Positions 40,674 through 50,263 of a DNA stretch of 64,000 nucleotides are shown here, piece by piece. Origin of the DNA: Terriglobia bacterium (GTDB taxonomy: Bacteria; Acidobacteriota; Terriglobia; Terriglobales; Acidobacteriaceae); assembly GCA_020073665.1 (NCBI GenBank), contig JAIQEU010000001.1:248001-312000 (forward strand), read 5' to 3'. The position numbers were made by a program, and so were the translations under genes. The notes beneath the pieces were generated by a model, which did not search any database, was not told where the DNA came from, and worked only from the letters and a program-made list of their open reading frames with translations. Position 1 is the first letter of the stretch. Each line of letters begins with the position of its first letter.

Positions 40674-43469
40674 TTAACGGAAGCCGCTGAACAAGACTAC
40701 ATCGGTATCGTTGTAGCGACCGCGGGCGATGGCGAATTTCCTGCCGTCGCGTGACCAGGCATAGGCGTAGACGGCACCTGGCTCAGAATTGAAGTGGGTC
40801 AACTGCACGGCTGCGCCGCCAGCCAACGGCTGCATGTAGACATTCTGAACGCTTCCCGACGTGTTTCGGACATAAGTAAGGGCGCGCCCATCCGGCGCCC
40901 ATCCCAACTCATGGAAGCCTGGAGGCGCGTCGAGCTCCTTCACGGGTGGACCACCTTCCAGCTTCTGGACGACAATCTTCGACTTTGCAGCAGCACCCTG
41001 CCCGTCAATCCTTCCATACGCTACCAATGCGCCATCCGGAGACACAACCGGGGTCAGCACGTTACCGTGAGCCAGTTCCACCGGTGTGCCGCCGTCAATG
41101 GAAACCTTGAAGATGTGCACTACGTTGTCCGTAGCTTGAGGTCCGGAGTACACCACCCATTTGCCGTCGGGCGTGCAGGAACCTTGTTCCTCGTCCGTGC
41201 CAGAAGTGATCTGCTTCAGTTCTCCAGTTTCCAAATCAAGCCGCCACAAATTGGGATAGTTGTTCTCCACAACTCGGCCCACTACAACCACGTTACCCGG
41301 ACCGCAGGCGATTGGGTCGAAGACTAAGTCATCATGCTCCAGCAAGCGCACCCGGCCGCTGCCATCGGCGGCGGTTACATAGTCGTGAAACGACGCATCC
41401 CGCTGCAGGAGCTTCCCCGAAGCAGTCCATGAGATTGCATATCCCGTTGCTTCTTCTGTCGAGACCGGAGCCAGCTTCCAATCGATGGCGGGGTTCAGGA
41501 CCGGCGGCGAATCGCCCACATAAATCCCGACCGTAGGGCGTTCCTGGGTGGTGACGAACGACTTCCCATCCGCGGTAACACTCAGCCAGGAGTATTGGCT
41601 CAAGTCATTGCTGATCTTGAAAAAATCACCGGTTGGATAGGGTTGAAACCAGATCTGCGGCCGCAGGCCAGTCGACTTTTCCGCTCCCACGAAAAACATA
41701 CCGGAGGAATCGGGCAGCCACGCCACCGCACTGACAATCATCGGGAACGGGAAGTCCTTTACCAGCTTGCCTTCCGGCGTAAATATCAGGATGGACGTGA
41801 TGGCGGTCTTCCCCACCTCAAAAGCACCGACCGCGATAAGATTGCCCGCGGCCGCCCAGGAAGGCTCTGTGAGAAAACTAGTATTCTGGATTCCGCGCTG
41901 GGCGATCACTTGCTCGCCGCTGCCGTCAGCGTTTGCAATCAGAAGCTGACTCTCCCCTTTATCTGGAATCATGCGGCGGTACGCCATACGTTTGCCATCG
42001 GGGGAAAATGCCACCGAACTGGCGACATCAGTGACGACTTGTCGTGCTGCTCCACCCAGGGCGGGCACAGAATAGAGATTCGTATCGTTCGGGTTGGCGG
42101 GGTCAGCATGCGCGTAATAGAGATAATTTCCGTCCGGCGTGAAAGCAGCGCCAGTGCCGAACAGACCGGTCTGCGGGGGCACGACCGTGACCTCGCTCCC
42201 GGTGGCGACCTGCTTCACCCTCAAGCTGCGTTCGCCTTCGCGCCTCCCATACGCCACCAAACGGCCGTCTCCTGAGATGCTGGCAAACCCGATGGCCTGT
42301 CCGTGATCGGTGAGCGGACGGATACTGATGTTGCCAGTGTTGATGGCTGGGCCCCCGCGGCCCACGAGTTTGTAGACCCCGAAACCTGCGGCGAGCACCA
42401 GCAAGACCACAACCGCCACGCTGCCTGCGAGCAAGCCTTTGTGGCGCCGGGCCTCGGCCATCAGCACGGAACCGGACGAAACGGAGGCAGAGGACGAGAC
42501 CGGTGTGCCGTCAGATCCGGGGGCGGAAACAGCTGGCCCTGCCGTAGCCGAGGAACCCGCCGCGGACCCGGACCCGGCGACCGCTCTGCCTGATTCTGTT
42601 TCCCGCTTCAGCCGCTTCAGGTCGGCCCGCATTTCGGAAGCGTGCTGGTAACGCAACTCCCGGTCCTTTTCCAGGGCTTTGCTGATGATCCTCTCCAGCT
42701 CAAGGGGAACATCCGGATTGAGACGAACCGTTGCCGTCGGCGCTTTGTGCAGGATCGCATCAAAGATGTCACCCGACGCTTCGCCTCGGAACGGCATCAC
42801 GCCGGTCACCATCTCATACAGAACCGCACCGAAGGAAAACAGGTCAGTGCGCGCATCCAGGTCCTTGCCCCGTACTTGCTCCGGCGACATGTAAGCCACC
42901 GTGCCCATCGTGGCCCCCGGACTGGTCAGCAGCTCCTCACTGATCAAAGTCGTCTCCGGAACGGTTTCTCCCGCAGCGTCGCTAACCCGGCTGCTGCGCA
43001 GGGTTAGCTTGGCCAGACCGAAGTCGAGAATCTTGGCATGTCCGCGCTTGGTCACGAAAAGGTTTGCCGGCTTGATGTCGCGATGGACGATGCCCTCGGC
43101 GTGGGCAGCATCCAGCGCCTCGGCAATCTCGATGGACAAGGCCAACACCATCTCGATGTCCAGAGGCCGCCCCGCAATGCGGTGCCTCAAGGTCACGCCA
43201 TCCAGAAACTCCATGGCGATAAAGGGCTGGCCATGCTGGTCATCAATTTCATAAACCGTACAGATGTTGGGATGGTTCAAAGCAGAAGCGGCCTTGGCTT
43301 CACGCTGGAAGCGGCTCAGAGCCTGCTCATCGTTGACCACTTTATCCGGCAGAAATTTGAGGGCGACAAAGCGGCCGAGTTTGACATCCTCGGCCTTGTA
43401 AACGATGCCCATCCCGCCACCCCCGAGTCGCTCGGTGACGCGGTAGTGGGAAATGGTCTGGCCGATCAT
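40674..43469 (-). CDS. Ser/Thr protein kinase with TolB/PD40 beta-propeller
   Basis: 931 residues. Kinase domain at about 9-275: [13 protein letters not shown], Lys38, [11 protein letters not shown] with catalytic Asp131, DFGLAK at 149-154, and [20 protein letters not shown] Ser/Ala/Gly-rich linker and one membrane helix (~346-367) lead to a C-terminal periplasmic propeller of TolB/PD40-like blades ([36 protein letters not shown]). It is thus a transmembrane receptor kinase of the PknB type; the ligand of the propeller is unknown. It is convergent with mglA. Confidence 0.9.
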   Translation of the reverse strand: MIGQTISHYRVTERLGGGGMGIVYKAEDVKLGRFVALKFLPDKVVNDEQALSRFQREAKAASALNHPNICTVYEIDDQHGQPFIAMEFLDGVTLRHRIAGRPLDIEMVLALSIEIAEALDAAHAEGIVHRDIKPANLFVTKRGHAKILDFGLAKLTLRSSRVSDAAGETVPETTLISEELLTSPGATMGTVAYMSPEQVRGKDLDARTDLFSFGAVLYEMVTGVMPFRGEASGDIFDAILHKAPTATVRLNPDVPLELERIISKALEKDRELRYQHASEMRADLKRLKRETESGRAVAGSGSAAGSSATAGPAVSAPGSDGTPVSSSASVSSGSVLMAEARRHKGLLAGSVAVVVLLVLAAGFGVYKLVGRGGPAINTGNISIRPLTDHGQAIGFASISGDGRLVAYGRREGERSLRVKQVATGSEVTVVPPQTGLFGTGAAFTPDGNYLYYAHADPANPNDTNLYSVPALGGAARQVVTDVASSVAFSPDGKRMAYRRMIPDKGESQLLIANADGSGEQVIAQRGIQNTSFLTEPSWAAAGNLIAVGAFEVGKTAITSILIFTPEGKLVKDFPFPMIVSAVAWLPDSSGMFFVGAEKSTGLRPQIWFQPYPTGDFFKISNDLSQYSWLSVTADGKSFVTTQERPTVGIYVGDSPPVLNPAIDWKLAPVSTEEATGYAISWTASGKLLQRDASFHDYVTAADGSGRVRLLEHDDLVFDPIACGPGNVVVVGRVVENNYPNLWRLDLETGELKQITSGTDEEQGSCTPDGKWVVYSGPQATDNVVHIFKVSIDGGTPVELAHGNVLTPVVSPDGALVAYGRIDGQGAAAKSKIVVQKLEGGPPVKELDAPPGFHELGWAPDGRALTYVRNTSGSVQNVYMQPLAGGAAVQLTHFNSEPGAVYAYAWSRDGRKFAIARGRYNDTDVVLFSGFR

Positions 43470-43565
43470 GCGTGGCGAATCTTACGTCGGCAAAACCAGC
43501 AAGTCAACGAAGCTCAGGGAGTCTGACCGGGATTCCGAACTGCCTGCGACTCCATGCTCCCCACC

Positions 43566-43636
43566 TTCGCGGTGTTCGAAAGACCGACACCCCACCTTTG
43601 CAGAGAACGCAAAGGGGGCACGCGCTCGGGTTCAGA
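43566..43636. repeat. palindromic repeat (CCCACCTTTGC family)
   Basis: CCACCTTCGCGGTGTTCG, then CACCCCACCTTTGC, AGAGAA, CGCAAAGGGGGCACGCGCTCGGG. Same family as 10003-10073. The remaining spacer 43470-43768 shows no gene. Confidence 0.6.
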
Positions 43637-43768
43637 GCACAGAGACTAATATGGGTGCTTCACAACTGCCTGTTTGCGACGGTCACCCCAAGTCCTGATA
43701 CCAGCCACTGAACCTCCGTAATCTTCGCCCACGAAGATCACTGCGCTACCTTGTCCCCTGGTGGGGGG

Positions 43769-44113
43769 ATGATTCTCAAGAGTGAGCCCGTCCAGAACCG
43801 GCGCCGGCGGCAGCGTCAATTGCTGAACGCCTCCGTACAAGTGTTCGCCGGATCTGCGCACGTGGATGCTCTTGGCATCAACCTCAGCGAGGTCGGGATG
43901 TGCCTGTTTGCCATCGCGAATCTGCCGCTAGGTTCGCAAATTCAGGTCGAATTTCTACCACCCCGATGCCAGGAACGGGTTCGCGTGCGTGGAACGGTCC
44001 GCCATCGCGCTCTGTATTTGTACGGAATCGAGTTTCTTGTGGATGCAGATCAACCCTCGGGAAGTTGGGCAGCTGCAGGCGGAATTACCGGCCGCGAGTC
44101 CCTTCGCTCGTAG
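43769..44113 (+). CDS. PilZ domain protein
   Basis: 114 residues from an ATG preceded by GGTGGGGGG. The PilZ pattern is partly visible: the arginine cluster NRRRRQRQLLNASVQV, then ALGINLSEVGMCLF in place of the DxSxxG motif, and VRVRGTVRHRALYLYGIEFL. PilZ proteins bind cyclic di-GMP; here the second motif is INLSEVG, so Asp is replaced by Asn and binding may be altered. It may take part in motility or surface regulation with MglA and PilT. A TTG 18 bp upstream is an alternative start. Confidence 0.8.
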   Translation: MILKSEPVQNRRRRQRQLLNASVQVFAGSAHVDALGINLSEVGMCLFAIANLPLGSQIQVEFLPPRCQERVRVRGTVRHRALYLYGIEFLVDADQPSGSWAAAGGITGRESLRS

Positions 44114-44235
44114 CCGGAGACCCCAGCCTTTCACATTTTTCGCCAAAGCGTGGGGCGGGACCATCTCTCAAGGCCTCGGGTTCGCCGGCTCTCTTCTTAC
44201 AAGAAAAGAAATCCCCAGAGGGATAGGACCGTGGA
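44114..44235. repeat. degenerate composite repeat
   Basis: CCCCAGCCTTTCACATTTTTCGCC ... AAAGCGTGGGGCGGGACC and later CTCTTCTTACAAGAAAAGAAATCCCC with GATAGGACCGTGGAAT resemble the hairpin / GGGACCGTGG spacer of the element at 50001-50112. Confidence 0.45.
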
Positions 44236-44277
44236 ATTGAGCCCTGACACAGAACCACAAAGACGGAGCACCCGGTT

Positions 44278-45219
44278 TCAGGTGAGCCCTACTTGCCTCA
44301 TGGCTAGCAGCACGGTCTGGGCCAGGCGCTCGACCACGGCGACGTCGCCTTCATCAAAAGCAAAGGGATGAGCCGAGAGGACCTCCAGCAATCCCACGAT
44401 TTCGCGCTCGTACTGGATGGGGGCGGCCAGGATGGAGCGGATGCCGAGCCGGCGGCAACTGCCGGCATTCACCCGCTCATCAATTTCGGCATCGTCGCAG
44501 CGCAGGGCTTTACCCCTGCGCACACACTCTCCGGAGAAGCCGGCATTCACGTCCAGCCGAGCACCCAGCGCCGGGGCATTGGCTCCAATACTGGCCCGGC
44601 ACATCATTGACCCGTTGTGGGCAAGCGCGATGGCGGCGCTGTCTCCGCGGGTGAGTGAGCGGGCGCGTTCCCCGATCATCCGCAGGGCTGCGTTCAGGTC
44701 AGAACCGAGCGAGTTGAACTCGTACTGGATCGTGCTCGAAGTTAGCGGAGAACCCTTCTTCTCCGGCATGACCGCGTCCCATTCCAGGCTGATGGCCCGG
44801 GGTCCGGGCATCTCAGTTCCCGCAGGGTTCAGGTGCAGTGCGGCCAAAGCTGGTTCGCCCAGAGTCAGCTTGGGCACCTTGCGGCTGGGCGTGGAAGCGT
44901 TGTGTTCGAGCCACTCATCTAGGCGGATGCGCGCTTCCTCCGGCAGTTCGGAGAAGCGTATGCCGGCGCGGCCCAGGGCGTCGGCCCAGGCGACGTAGCC
45001 AGTGGTCTCCACGCAGGTAGCGGGATCGGACAGGTTCAATTGCAGCCGGATGGGACGGGAGACTTCCAGGGGAGCAGGGGTCTGCATGGAAATGCCTTGC
45101 TCGCTCAGGTCCAGGATCATGCCGCCGGTGACGCCGTCGAAGCTGGCGAAGGCCGGGGCGTGCACCTTGTGCCGCAGCCAGCGGCGCCGGTCCGGAATTG
45201 TCTCCTGGTATCCTCCCAC
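44278..45219 (-). CDS. PilZ-GAF two-domain protein
   Basis: 313 residues. An N-terminal PilZ-like domain (RRRWLRHKVHAPAFASFD, MILDLSEQGISMQT with the DxSxxG motif, YVAWADALGRAGIRF) is followed by a linker and a GAF domain (~170-310: LGSDLNAALRMIGERARSLT, AAIALAHNGSMMCRASIG, RSILAAPIQYEREIVGLLEVLSA, FDEGDVAVVERLAQTV). A c-di-GMP sensor joined to a small-molecule-sensing GAF domain without an enzymatic output suggests a signalling adaptor. Convergent with the small PilZ gene. Confidence 0.82.
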   Translation of the reverse strand: MGGYQETIPDRRRWLRHKVHAPAFASFDGVTGGMILDLSEQGISMQTPAPLEVSRPIRLQLNLSDPATCVETTGYVAWADALGRAGIRFSELPEEARIRLDEWLEHNASTPSRKVPKLTLGEPALAALHLNPAGTEMPGPRAISLEWDAVMPEKKGSPLTSSTIQYEFNSLGSDLNAALRMIGERARSLTRGDSAAIALAHNGSMMCRASIGANAPALGARLDVNAGFSGECVRRGKALRCDDAEIDERVNAGSCRRLGIRSILAAPIQYEREIVGLLEVLSAHPFAFDEGDVAVVERLAQTVLLAMRQVGLT

Positions 45220-45397
45220 AAGTCGCTCACTCCTGCGGCTATCTGCCCGTACCGGGTCGAGACTAACTCCTTCTGCTCACCTCAGCTTGAGACAGACGCC
45301 GACGAACATGATGACAAGGAAAGGCGAGCTAAGAAAGTGCACGTGCGGGTTCCGCCGGGGAATCTGCAGGTTTGTGCGATCTCCGCAACAACAAAAA

Positions 45398-45426
45398 TTG
45401 ACTTGTGTCTCTGACGGCCTTAACAT
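45398..45426 (+). promoter_or_regulatory. putative sigma70 promoter of the M19-like gene
   Basis: TTGACT (45398-45403), 17-bp spacer, TAACAT (45421-45426); start of transcription expected ~45433, giving a ~47-nt leader. Confidence 0.5.
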
Positions 45427-45479
45427 CCGCTGCCACAGGTGCACTCGTGATCGGAGCCGCCATCGTGCGGGAAGCGCTT

Positions 45480-46604
45480 ATGAACCGTCGTGAATTCTCA
45501 CGCATCATGCTTGGCGGTTCCGTCTCCGCCATGCTGTCTTCCTCTCTTCTTGCTCAGCAATTGGCCGGCGACAGTCCGGTTTCGAGCCAGGCCACCGAGT
45601 TGTACAAGCGTTCGCTCATTCTCGACTGCAACTGCGGACCGCCAGCCACAGGCACCTTGCCGCTGCCGCAGGCTGACCTCCACCTGGTACGCAATTCCGG
45701 GGTTCATGTCGTCAAGTGGTCGCTCGGCGGAATTAATGAGGGTTTTGCGGACACCGCGCAGGAGATTGCGTACCTCTACCAGATGATCGAGGTTCATCCT
45801 GCATATTTCCTGCAGGTGCGAGTACCGGCCGACATGGAGCGCAGCCGGCGCGAGGGGAAGCTGGGCATCATCCTTTCCTTTGAGAGCGTGGACATGCTGG
45901 AGGGGAAAATCGACTATCTCGAAGCTTTCCGCAATTTCGGGGTTCGCGTGATGCAGCTTTCCTACAACCGCAAGTCAGCTTTCGGAGCCGGCGTGATGGA
46001 ACCGAACGGAGGAGGGCTGAGCCCGCTTGGGCACGCGGCGGTGAAGAAGATGAACTCTCTTGGCATGACCATCGATCTCAGCCACGCGAACCCGCAAACC
46101 ACGGCCGATGCCATGACGGCCTCATCGAAACCGGTGATCATGTCGCATGCCGGCTGCGTGGCAGTGCACCCGCATCCCCGCAACAAGACCGACGAACAGC
46201 TGCGCGCACTGGCCGACAAGGGTGGGGTGGTGGGCATTTACGATTTACCCTACCTGACGGCCTCACCCAGGCAGCCGACGGTTGACGATTACATGGCGCA
46301 CATGGAGCATGCGCTGAAAGTGGCCGGCGAAGATCATGTGGGCGTGGGCAGCGATGCTTCGCTCGATCCTTTCGACACCAGCCCGAAGGGTATGGCGGAG
46401 TTCAACAAATTCGAAGAACAGCGGCAGAAATCCGGCCTCGCGGCGCCGGAGGAAGACCGGCCGACTTACGTGGTAGGACTGAACATTCCGCGCAGGATCG
46501 AGGTGATCGCCGATCAGTTGCTGAAGCGCGGGTATTCAGCGAGGATCGCCGAGAAGATTGTTGGCGCAAACTTTGCCAGGGTGTTGAGTGAGACCTGGAC
46601 GTAG
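45480..46604 (+). CDS. M19 (membrane dipeptidase)-like protein lacking the HxD metal motif
   Basis: 374 residues. A Tat-type N-terminus (MNRREFSRIM, hydrophobic stretch, LLAQQ) suggests export. The TIM-barrel follows M19: LGIILSFESVDML, VRVMQLSYNRKSAFGAG, GMTIDLSHANPQTT, VIMSHAGCVAVHPHPRN, DHVGVGSDASLD and GLNIPRRIEVIADQLLKRGYS. However, the N-terminal zinc motif, normally DGHxD, reads D49-C-N-C-G, so the His and Asp ligands are missing and two cysteines appear instead. It may bind metal differently or have lost dipeptidase activity. GGGAAGCG precedes the ATG. Confidence 0.85.
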   Translation: MNRREFSRIMLGGSVSAMLSSSLLAQQLAGDSPVSSQATELYKRSLILDCNCGPPATGTLPLPQADLHLVRNSGVHVVKWSLGGINEGFADTAQEIAYLYQMIEVHPAYFLQVRVPADMERSRREGKLGIILSFESVDMLEGKIDYLEAFRNFGVRVMQLSYNRKSAFGAGVMEPNGGGLSPLGHAAVKKMNSLGMTIDLSHANPQTTADAMTASSKPVIMSHAGCVAVHPHPRNKTDEQLRALADKGGVVGIYDLPYLTASPRQPTVDDYMAHMEHALKVAGEDHVGVGSDASLDPFDTSPKGMAEFNKFEEQRQKSGLAAPEEDRPTYVVGLNIPRRIEVIADQLLKRGYSARIAEKIVGANFARVLSETWT

Positions 46605-46639
46605 GTTGTCGGGTAGAAAACCCCGGACGGATGAGGCTG

Positions 46640-46686
46640 CGGAATTCCACTTTTGCAAGAAACGCAAAGGCGGGCCACCCGGCTCG
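46640..46686. repeat. palindromic repeat (CCACTTTTGC family)
   Basis: TTCCACTTTTGC, AAGAAAC, GCAAAGGCGGGCCACCCGGC. It lies between the convergent M19-like and kinase genes. Confidence 0.6.
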
Positions 46687-46718
46687 GTGTACTGCCAGTT
46701 GCACCCGGTCTTCGCGAT

Positions 46719-49445
46719 CTATTTCTTCAAATCCCCCACCCAGTTCGTAACCAGAACCATCGGGATGGAAACGCTTTCGGGATAGGTGGCGAAGATAAAG
46801 TGCTGGCCGTCGGGAGCGACGTCGTACGGTACCCCCACTGGAGCGATGTAATTCACCTGGAACGCGGTGCGTACCGGGTCTAATTCAAACTCTGCGCTCT
46901 TGGTGTTGACCGTGGCGGCGTGCATAAAGCCGTCGAGACCTACGTAGTAGATCTCCTTGCTGTCGCCACGCCAGTTGGGGAAAGTTCCTCCGTCCTGCGA
47001 GACCTGCCACTTGCCCTCGCCGCTGGGGAAGTGGGTCACATAAATCTCTTCCCGTCCTGACTCAGTCGAACTGTAGGCCAGCCAGCGGCCGTCGGGGGAA
47101 AGACAGGACTGAATGATTCGGGCTTGCGGAGACTGGGGCTGAACGATGGGGAACGGTTTCTTGTCGCCGGTCAAGGGCAGGGCCCACACTCCGGAGACGG
47201 TGGGACCGGTCTGTTCCATGTGGACAAGGTAGCGTCCGTCGGGCGACCACTGCGGCTGAAACAGGGTGCGGGCCTGCCCGTTAGTATCGCCCTCCATCAG
47301 GACTTCTTCTTGCCCGCCGCCGTTGGCCAGGCGGGTGCGCAGCGAGGTCCCAGTGACCACCGTGGGCCCACTCTGTCTGACATACACGACCCGCTGGCCG
47401 TCCGCTGACCACGACGGCATCAGGTGGGTGGCGCCGCCGAAAGTGAGGCGGGTAGGCGCTCCGCCACTCAGGTTGAATACCCAGATGTCGGCTTGCGGAT
47501 CTCCCATGGATACGGCCAGGCGTTTGCCGTCCGGAGAAAATCGGCCGCTGCCTTTGTAGAAGGCCCGTTCGCCGACCTTCTTGAGCAATTTGCCGCTGGC
47601 ATCCAGCCAGTAAAGATCCGTCCCCAGCGCTTTCGATCCCGGCTCGTAGACCAGCAAGCCGTTCTGGCTGGCGGCAAATGAGGTGTGCCATGTTCCGGAG
47701 TCGTATTCCACCGAGTTTGCCACCGGCGCCGGATCACCTGACACCGTTCCGCTGGAGGGATCGAACTTCTGCGCCAGCAATGCCTGCTGCAGGTGGTAGA
47801 GCAGATAGCCGGAGGCATATTGAGCGTCGGAATCGGAGTCGATCACGTGCTTGTACGAACCATCCGCGAGCGAACCGAAATAAATTCCCTGCTCCGATCC
47901 TCCGGAGTGATTGGTGGCGAAGAACAGGAAATGCTTGCCGTCGGGCAGGAATTTGGGCCAGCGGTGGGTAGTGTGCTTGCCGCCTTCAAACTTGGTCAGG
48001 CGCGCCGGGGTTCCACCCGAGGCGCTGACTCGCCAGATGGAATCCCGGTAGTCCGGCTCGTAGATGATGACATTGTCCTGGTTCCAGGATCCGCCGCGCG
48101 CATTCGGGGCGTCTGCGAGAACGGTGACTGGACCGCCCGACGCCTGCACTTTCTTGAGATGGCCGTCAGCAAAGAATCCTATGAACTTCCCATCTGCGGA
48201 CCAAAAAGGAAAGAAGGCGCCATCGGTGCCCTCGAGTTTCCGGGGGGTCAGATCGCCGAGAGACTGCACCCAGATCAAGTCCCGGTCCTTCTGGGTGCGG
48301 GCGCAGAACGCCACCGCGGTGCCGTCCGCCGTGATCACCGGCGGCCCGGAAAAGTCGCCGGTGAAGTCGAAGCCCACCTCGGGAGGCGGGGGCAAATACG
48401 ATCGCAAAGTTTGTGTGGGCTGGCTCTGCCGCAAGCTCAACCAGGTAACAACCGCCAGCAGTGCCGCCACCGCCGCGGCCCACAACAGACGTTCGCGCCA
48501 AGGTCGACGCGGACGAACCTCGGGCGCCGGGCTTACTCCCGAAGCGCCGCTCGCAATCCAGCGCAGCTGCCGGGCCAGGTCGCCGGCATTCTGCCAGCGC
48601 GATTGCGGATCCTTCGCTAAACACTCGCTGACGACGTGATCAAGTGCGGGCGGGGCCATGGCCTGAATCTTGGTGATTGGCTCGGGCTCTTTCTCCAGGA
48701 TGGCCGACGCGACCGAGAGCTGGCTCTTGCCCTCGAAGGCGCGCTTGCCGGTAATCATCTCGTAGAGCACGGCGCCGAAGCTGAAGATGTCGCTGCGGGC
48801 ATCCGCTTCCTGACCGTGCAGCAGTTCGGGCGCCATGTACTGGAACGTGCCCACGATGGTGCCCTGCTGCGTAAGCGCGCCCGGCGGCGCACTCAGTGCC
48901 GACAAATTCATAGTCGGCGTGGAGGGCGTCAGGGGCCCTTTATCGCTCAGGGCCTGTGCGCCCAGAATGGCCACTGGTTTGGCCAGGCCGAAGTCGAGCA
49001 GCTTGGCGCCCGCTGGTGTGAGCATGATGTTCCCCGGCTTCAGGTCGCGGTGCACGATGCCGGCACGGTGCGCTTTCTCCAGCGCGTCGCAGATCTGCAC
49101 ACCGCACTCCAAGACCTGCTTGAGGGGCAGCGGTCCTTTTTGCAGCCTTTGCTCCAGGGTCTCACCCTGCACGTACTCCATCACCAGGTACGAAGTTCCA
49201 TCCTGGCTACCCACGTCGTGCAGCACGCAAATATGCGGATGATTCAGCGAAGAAATGACCCGGGCCTCGCGTTCGAAGCGCTGCCTGGCCTCAGGACTGG
49301 AAGAAAGATGCGGGGGCAGGATCTTGACCGCCACGGTGCGATCGAGGCGGGTGTCGCGGGCACGGTACACTTCACCCATTCCGCCAGCCCCCAGCGGAGA
49401 CTGGATCTCATAAGGACCGAGTTTGGTGCCAGAAGTGAGCGCCAT
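46719..49445 (-). CDS. Ser/Thr protein kinase with PD40/TolB beta-propeller
   Basis: About 908 residues from the ATG; a TTG 12 bp upstream is possible. Kinase domain: LGAGGMGEVYRARD, Lys41, HRDLKPGNIML with Asp134, DFGLAK from 151, and FQYMAPELLHGQEADARSD. A membrane helix (~319-338) leads to a large propeller of PD40 blades (FSPDGKRLAVSM, WSADGKFIGFFAD, LSPDGRWLAYSSTESGREEIY). This is the same architecture as the kinase at 40674-43469 and gives a transmembrane sensor kinase. It is followed by an M19-like gene in convergent orientation. Confidence 0.9.
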   Translation of the reverse strand: MALTSGTKLGPYEIQSPLGAGGMGEVYRARDTRLDRTVAVKILPPHLSSSPEARQRFEREARVISSLNHPHICVLHDVGSQDGTSYLVMEYVQGETLEQRLQKGPLPLKQVLECGVQICDALEKAHRAGIVHRDLKPGNIMLTPAGAKLLDFGLAKPVAILGAQALSDKGPLTPSTPTMNLSALSAPPGALTQQGTIVGTFQYMAPELLHGQEADARSDIFSFGAVLYEMITGKRAFEGKSQLSVASAILEKEPEPITKIQAMAPPALDHVVSECLAKDPQSRWQNAGDLARQLRWIASGASGVSPAPEVRPRRPWRERLLWAAAVAALLAVVTWLSLRQSQPTQTLRSYLPPPPEVGFDFTGDFSGPPVITADGTAVAFCARTQKDRDLIWVQSLGDLTPRKLEGTDGAFFPFWSADGKFIGFFADGHLKKVQASGGPVTVLADAPNARGGSWNQDNVIIYEPDYRDSIWRVSASGGTPARLTKFEGGKHTTHRWPKFLPDGKHFLFFATNHSGGSEQGIYFGSLADGSYKHVIDSDSDAQYASGYLLYHLQQALLAQKFDPSSGTVSGDPAPVANSVEYDSGTWHTSFAASQNGLLVYEPGSKALGTDLYWLDASGKLLKKVGERAFYKGSGRFSPDGKRLAVSMGDPQADIWVFNLSGGAPTRLTFGGATHLMPSWSADGQRVVYVRQSGPTVVTGTSLRTRLANGGGQEEVLMEGDTNGQARTLFQPQWSPDGRYLVHMEQTGPTVSGVWALPLTGDKKPFPIVQPQSPQARIIQSCLSPDGRWLAYSSTESGREEIYVTHFPSGEGKWQVSQDGGTFPNWRGDSKEIYYVGLDGFMHAATVNTKSAEFELDPVRTAFQVNYIAPVGVPYDVAPDGQHFIFATYPESVSIPMVLVTNWVGDLKK

Positions 49446-49498
49446 CCGTGCGCGCAATTATAGCCTCAGGGAAGGCTCGGGGGATTGTGATTGCGAAA

Positions 49499-49915
49499 CT
49501 AGTGGCGGAGAAACACGAAGTAGAGCAGCGCGGCCACAGCGATCAACCAGGCAATCATGCGGAACGCCGCACCAGTGTTGCCGGTGGGAACGATTGGCGC
49601 TGCGCCTCCATTCAACTCGATATTCTGGGATGCATTCGACATCTGCGAACCGGTGATTGGCAGGCCGGAGCGAGCCCAGGTAGTGACATTAGAGTTCCGC
49701 TTTACGGTCACATTCACCCCGCCAAACTTGAAGGCCGCGGGAAGCTGCGCGCTAATCATCTCGGTGATCTTGGCCTGGATCTTCTGCTCGACTTCCTCGC
49801 GGGTGGAGCCCTCGAGTGTCTCCATGGCGGGATCGGTCGGGGTAGCAACGAAACCGCCATCGGGCTTGGCTTGAATGTTGTATGAAAACCTGGCCGTCGT
49901 GGTTTTAGTCGTCAT
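49499..49915 (-). CDS. tail-anchored small protein with HicB-like N-terminal segment
   Basis: 138 residues. The N-terminal part (FSYNIQAKPDGGFVATPTD, then STREEVEQKIQAKITEMI) resembles the HicB/UPF0150 fold (strand, GGFVA strand, helix with ExA pattern). A middle Ser/Asn/Gly-rich stretch leads to a single C-terminal membrane helix (MIAWLIAVAALLYFVFL) ending in RH, so the protein is probably anchored by its tail with the N-domain in the cytoplasm. AGGAG six bases before the ATG supports the start. No HicA gene is next to it, so a toxin-antitoxin role is not supported. Confidence 0.6.
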   Translation of the reverse strand: MTTKTTTARFSYNIQAKPDGGFVATPTDPAMETLEGSTREEVEQKIQAKITEMISAQLPAAFKFGGVNVTVKRNSNVTTWARSGLPITGSQMSNASQNIELNGGAAPIVPTGNTGAAFRMIAWLIAVAALLYFVFLRH

Positions 49916-50000
49916 GGGCGGCTCCTGGTCGCGATTTTAACCCGCGAAGGCGGCGTTCCGGCCATGGCCAGGGTTACGGATGTAATAGCCGGTCTCCCGC

Positions 50001-50112
50001 GGGGTGTCCCATCCCCTCACGTTCTTGCGAAAGCATGGGAGTTGCGTCCCCAAGCGGGATGGGACCGTGGCATCCCACCTTTGACAAAGAACGTCGAGGG
50101 TGGGCACCCGGC
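50001..50112. repeat. composite palindromic repeat (GGTGTCCCATCC family)
   Basis: GGGGTGTCCCATCCCCTCACG ... CATGGGAG, then CCAAGCGGGATGGGACCGTGGC, then ATCCCACCTTTGAC ... TCGAGGGTGGGCACCCGGC. It has the same order of parts as 8057-8215. It occupies the middle of the 348-bp spacer 49916-50263, which otherwise shows no gene. Confidence 0.7.
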
Positions 50113-50263
50113 AATTATGTTTCCTGCAAGGGTTTCCCGCTTCCAAAAGCGGCGGACACCCGTCTATCCACAGACACATCTGCCGGGTGTTCGTTACAAT
50201 GGCAGCCGCGACATACGGCCCAAACTCTTAACTAGCGTGATTTTCCCCAGGAGAAAAGTCCTC

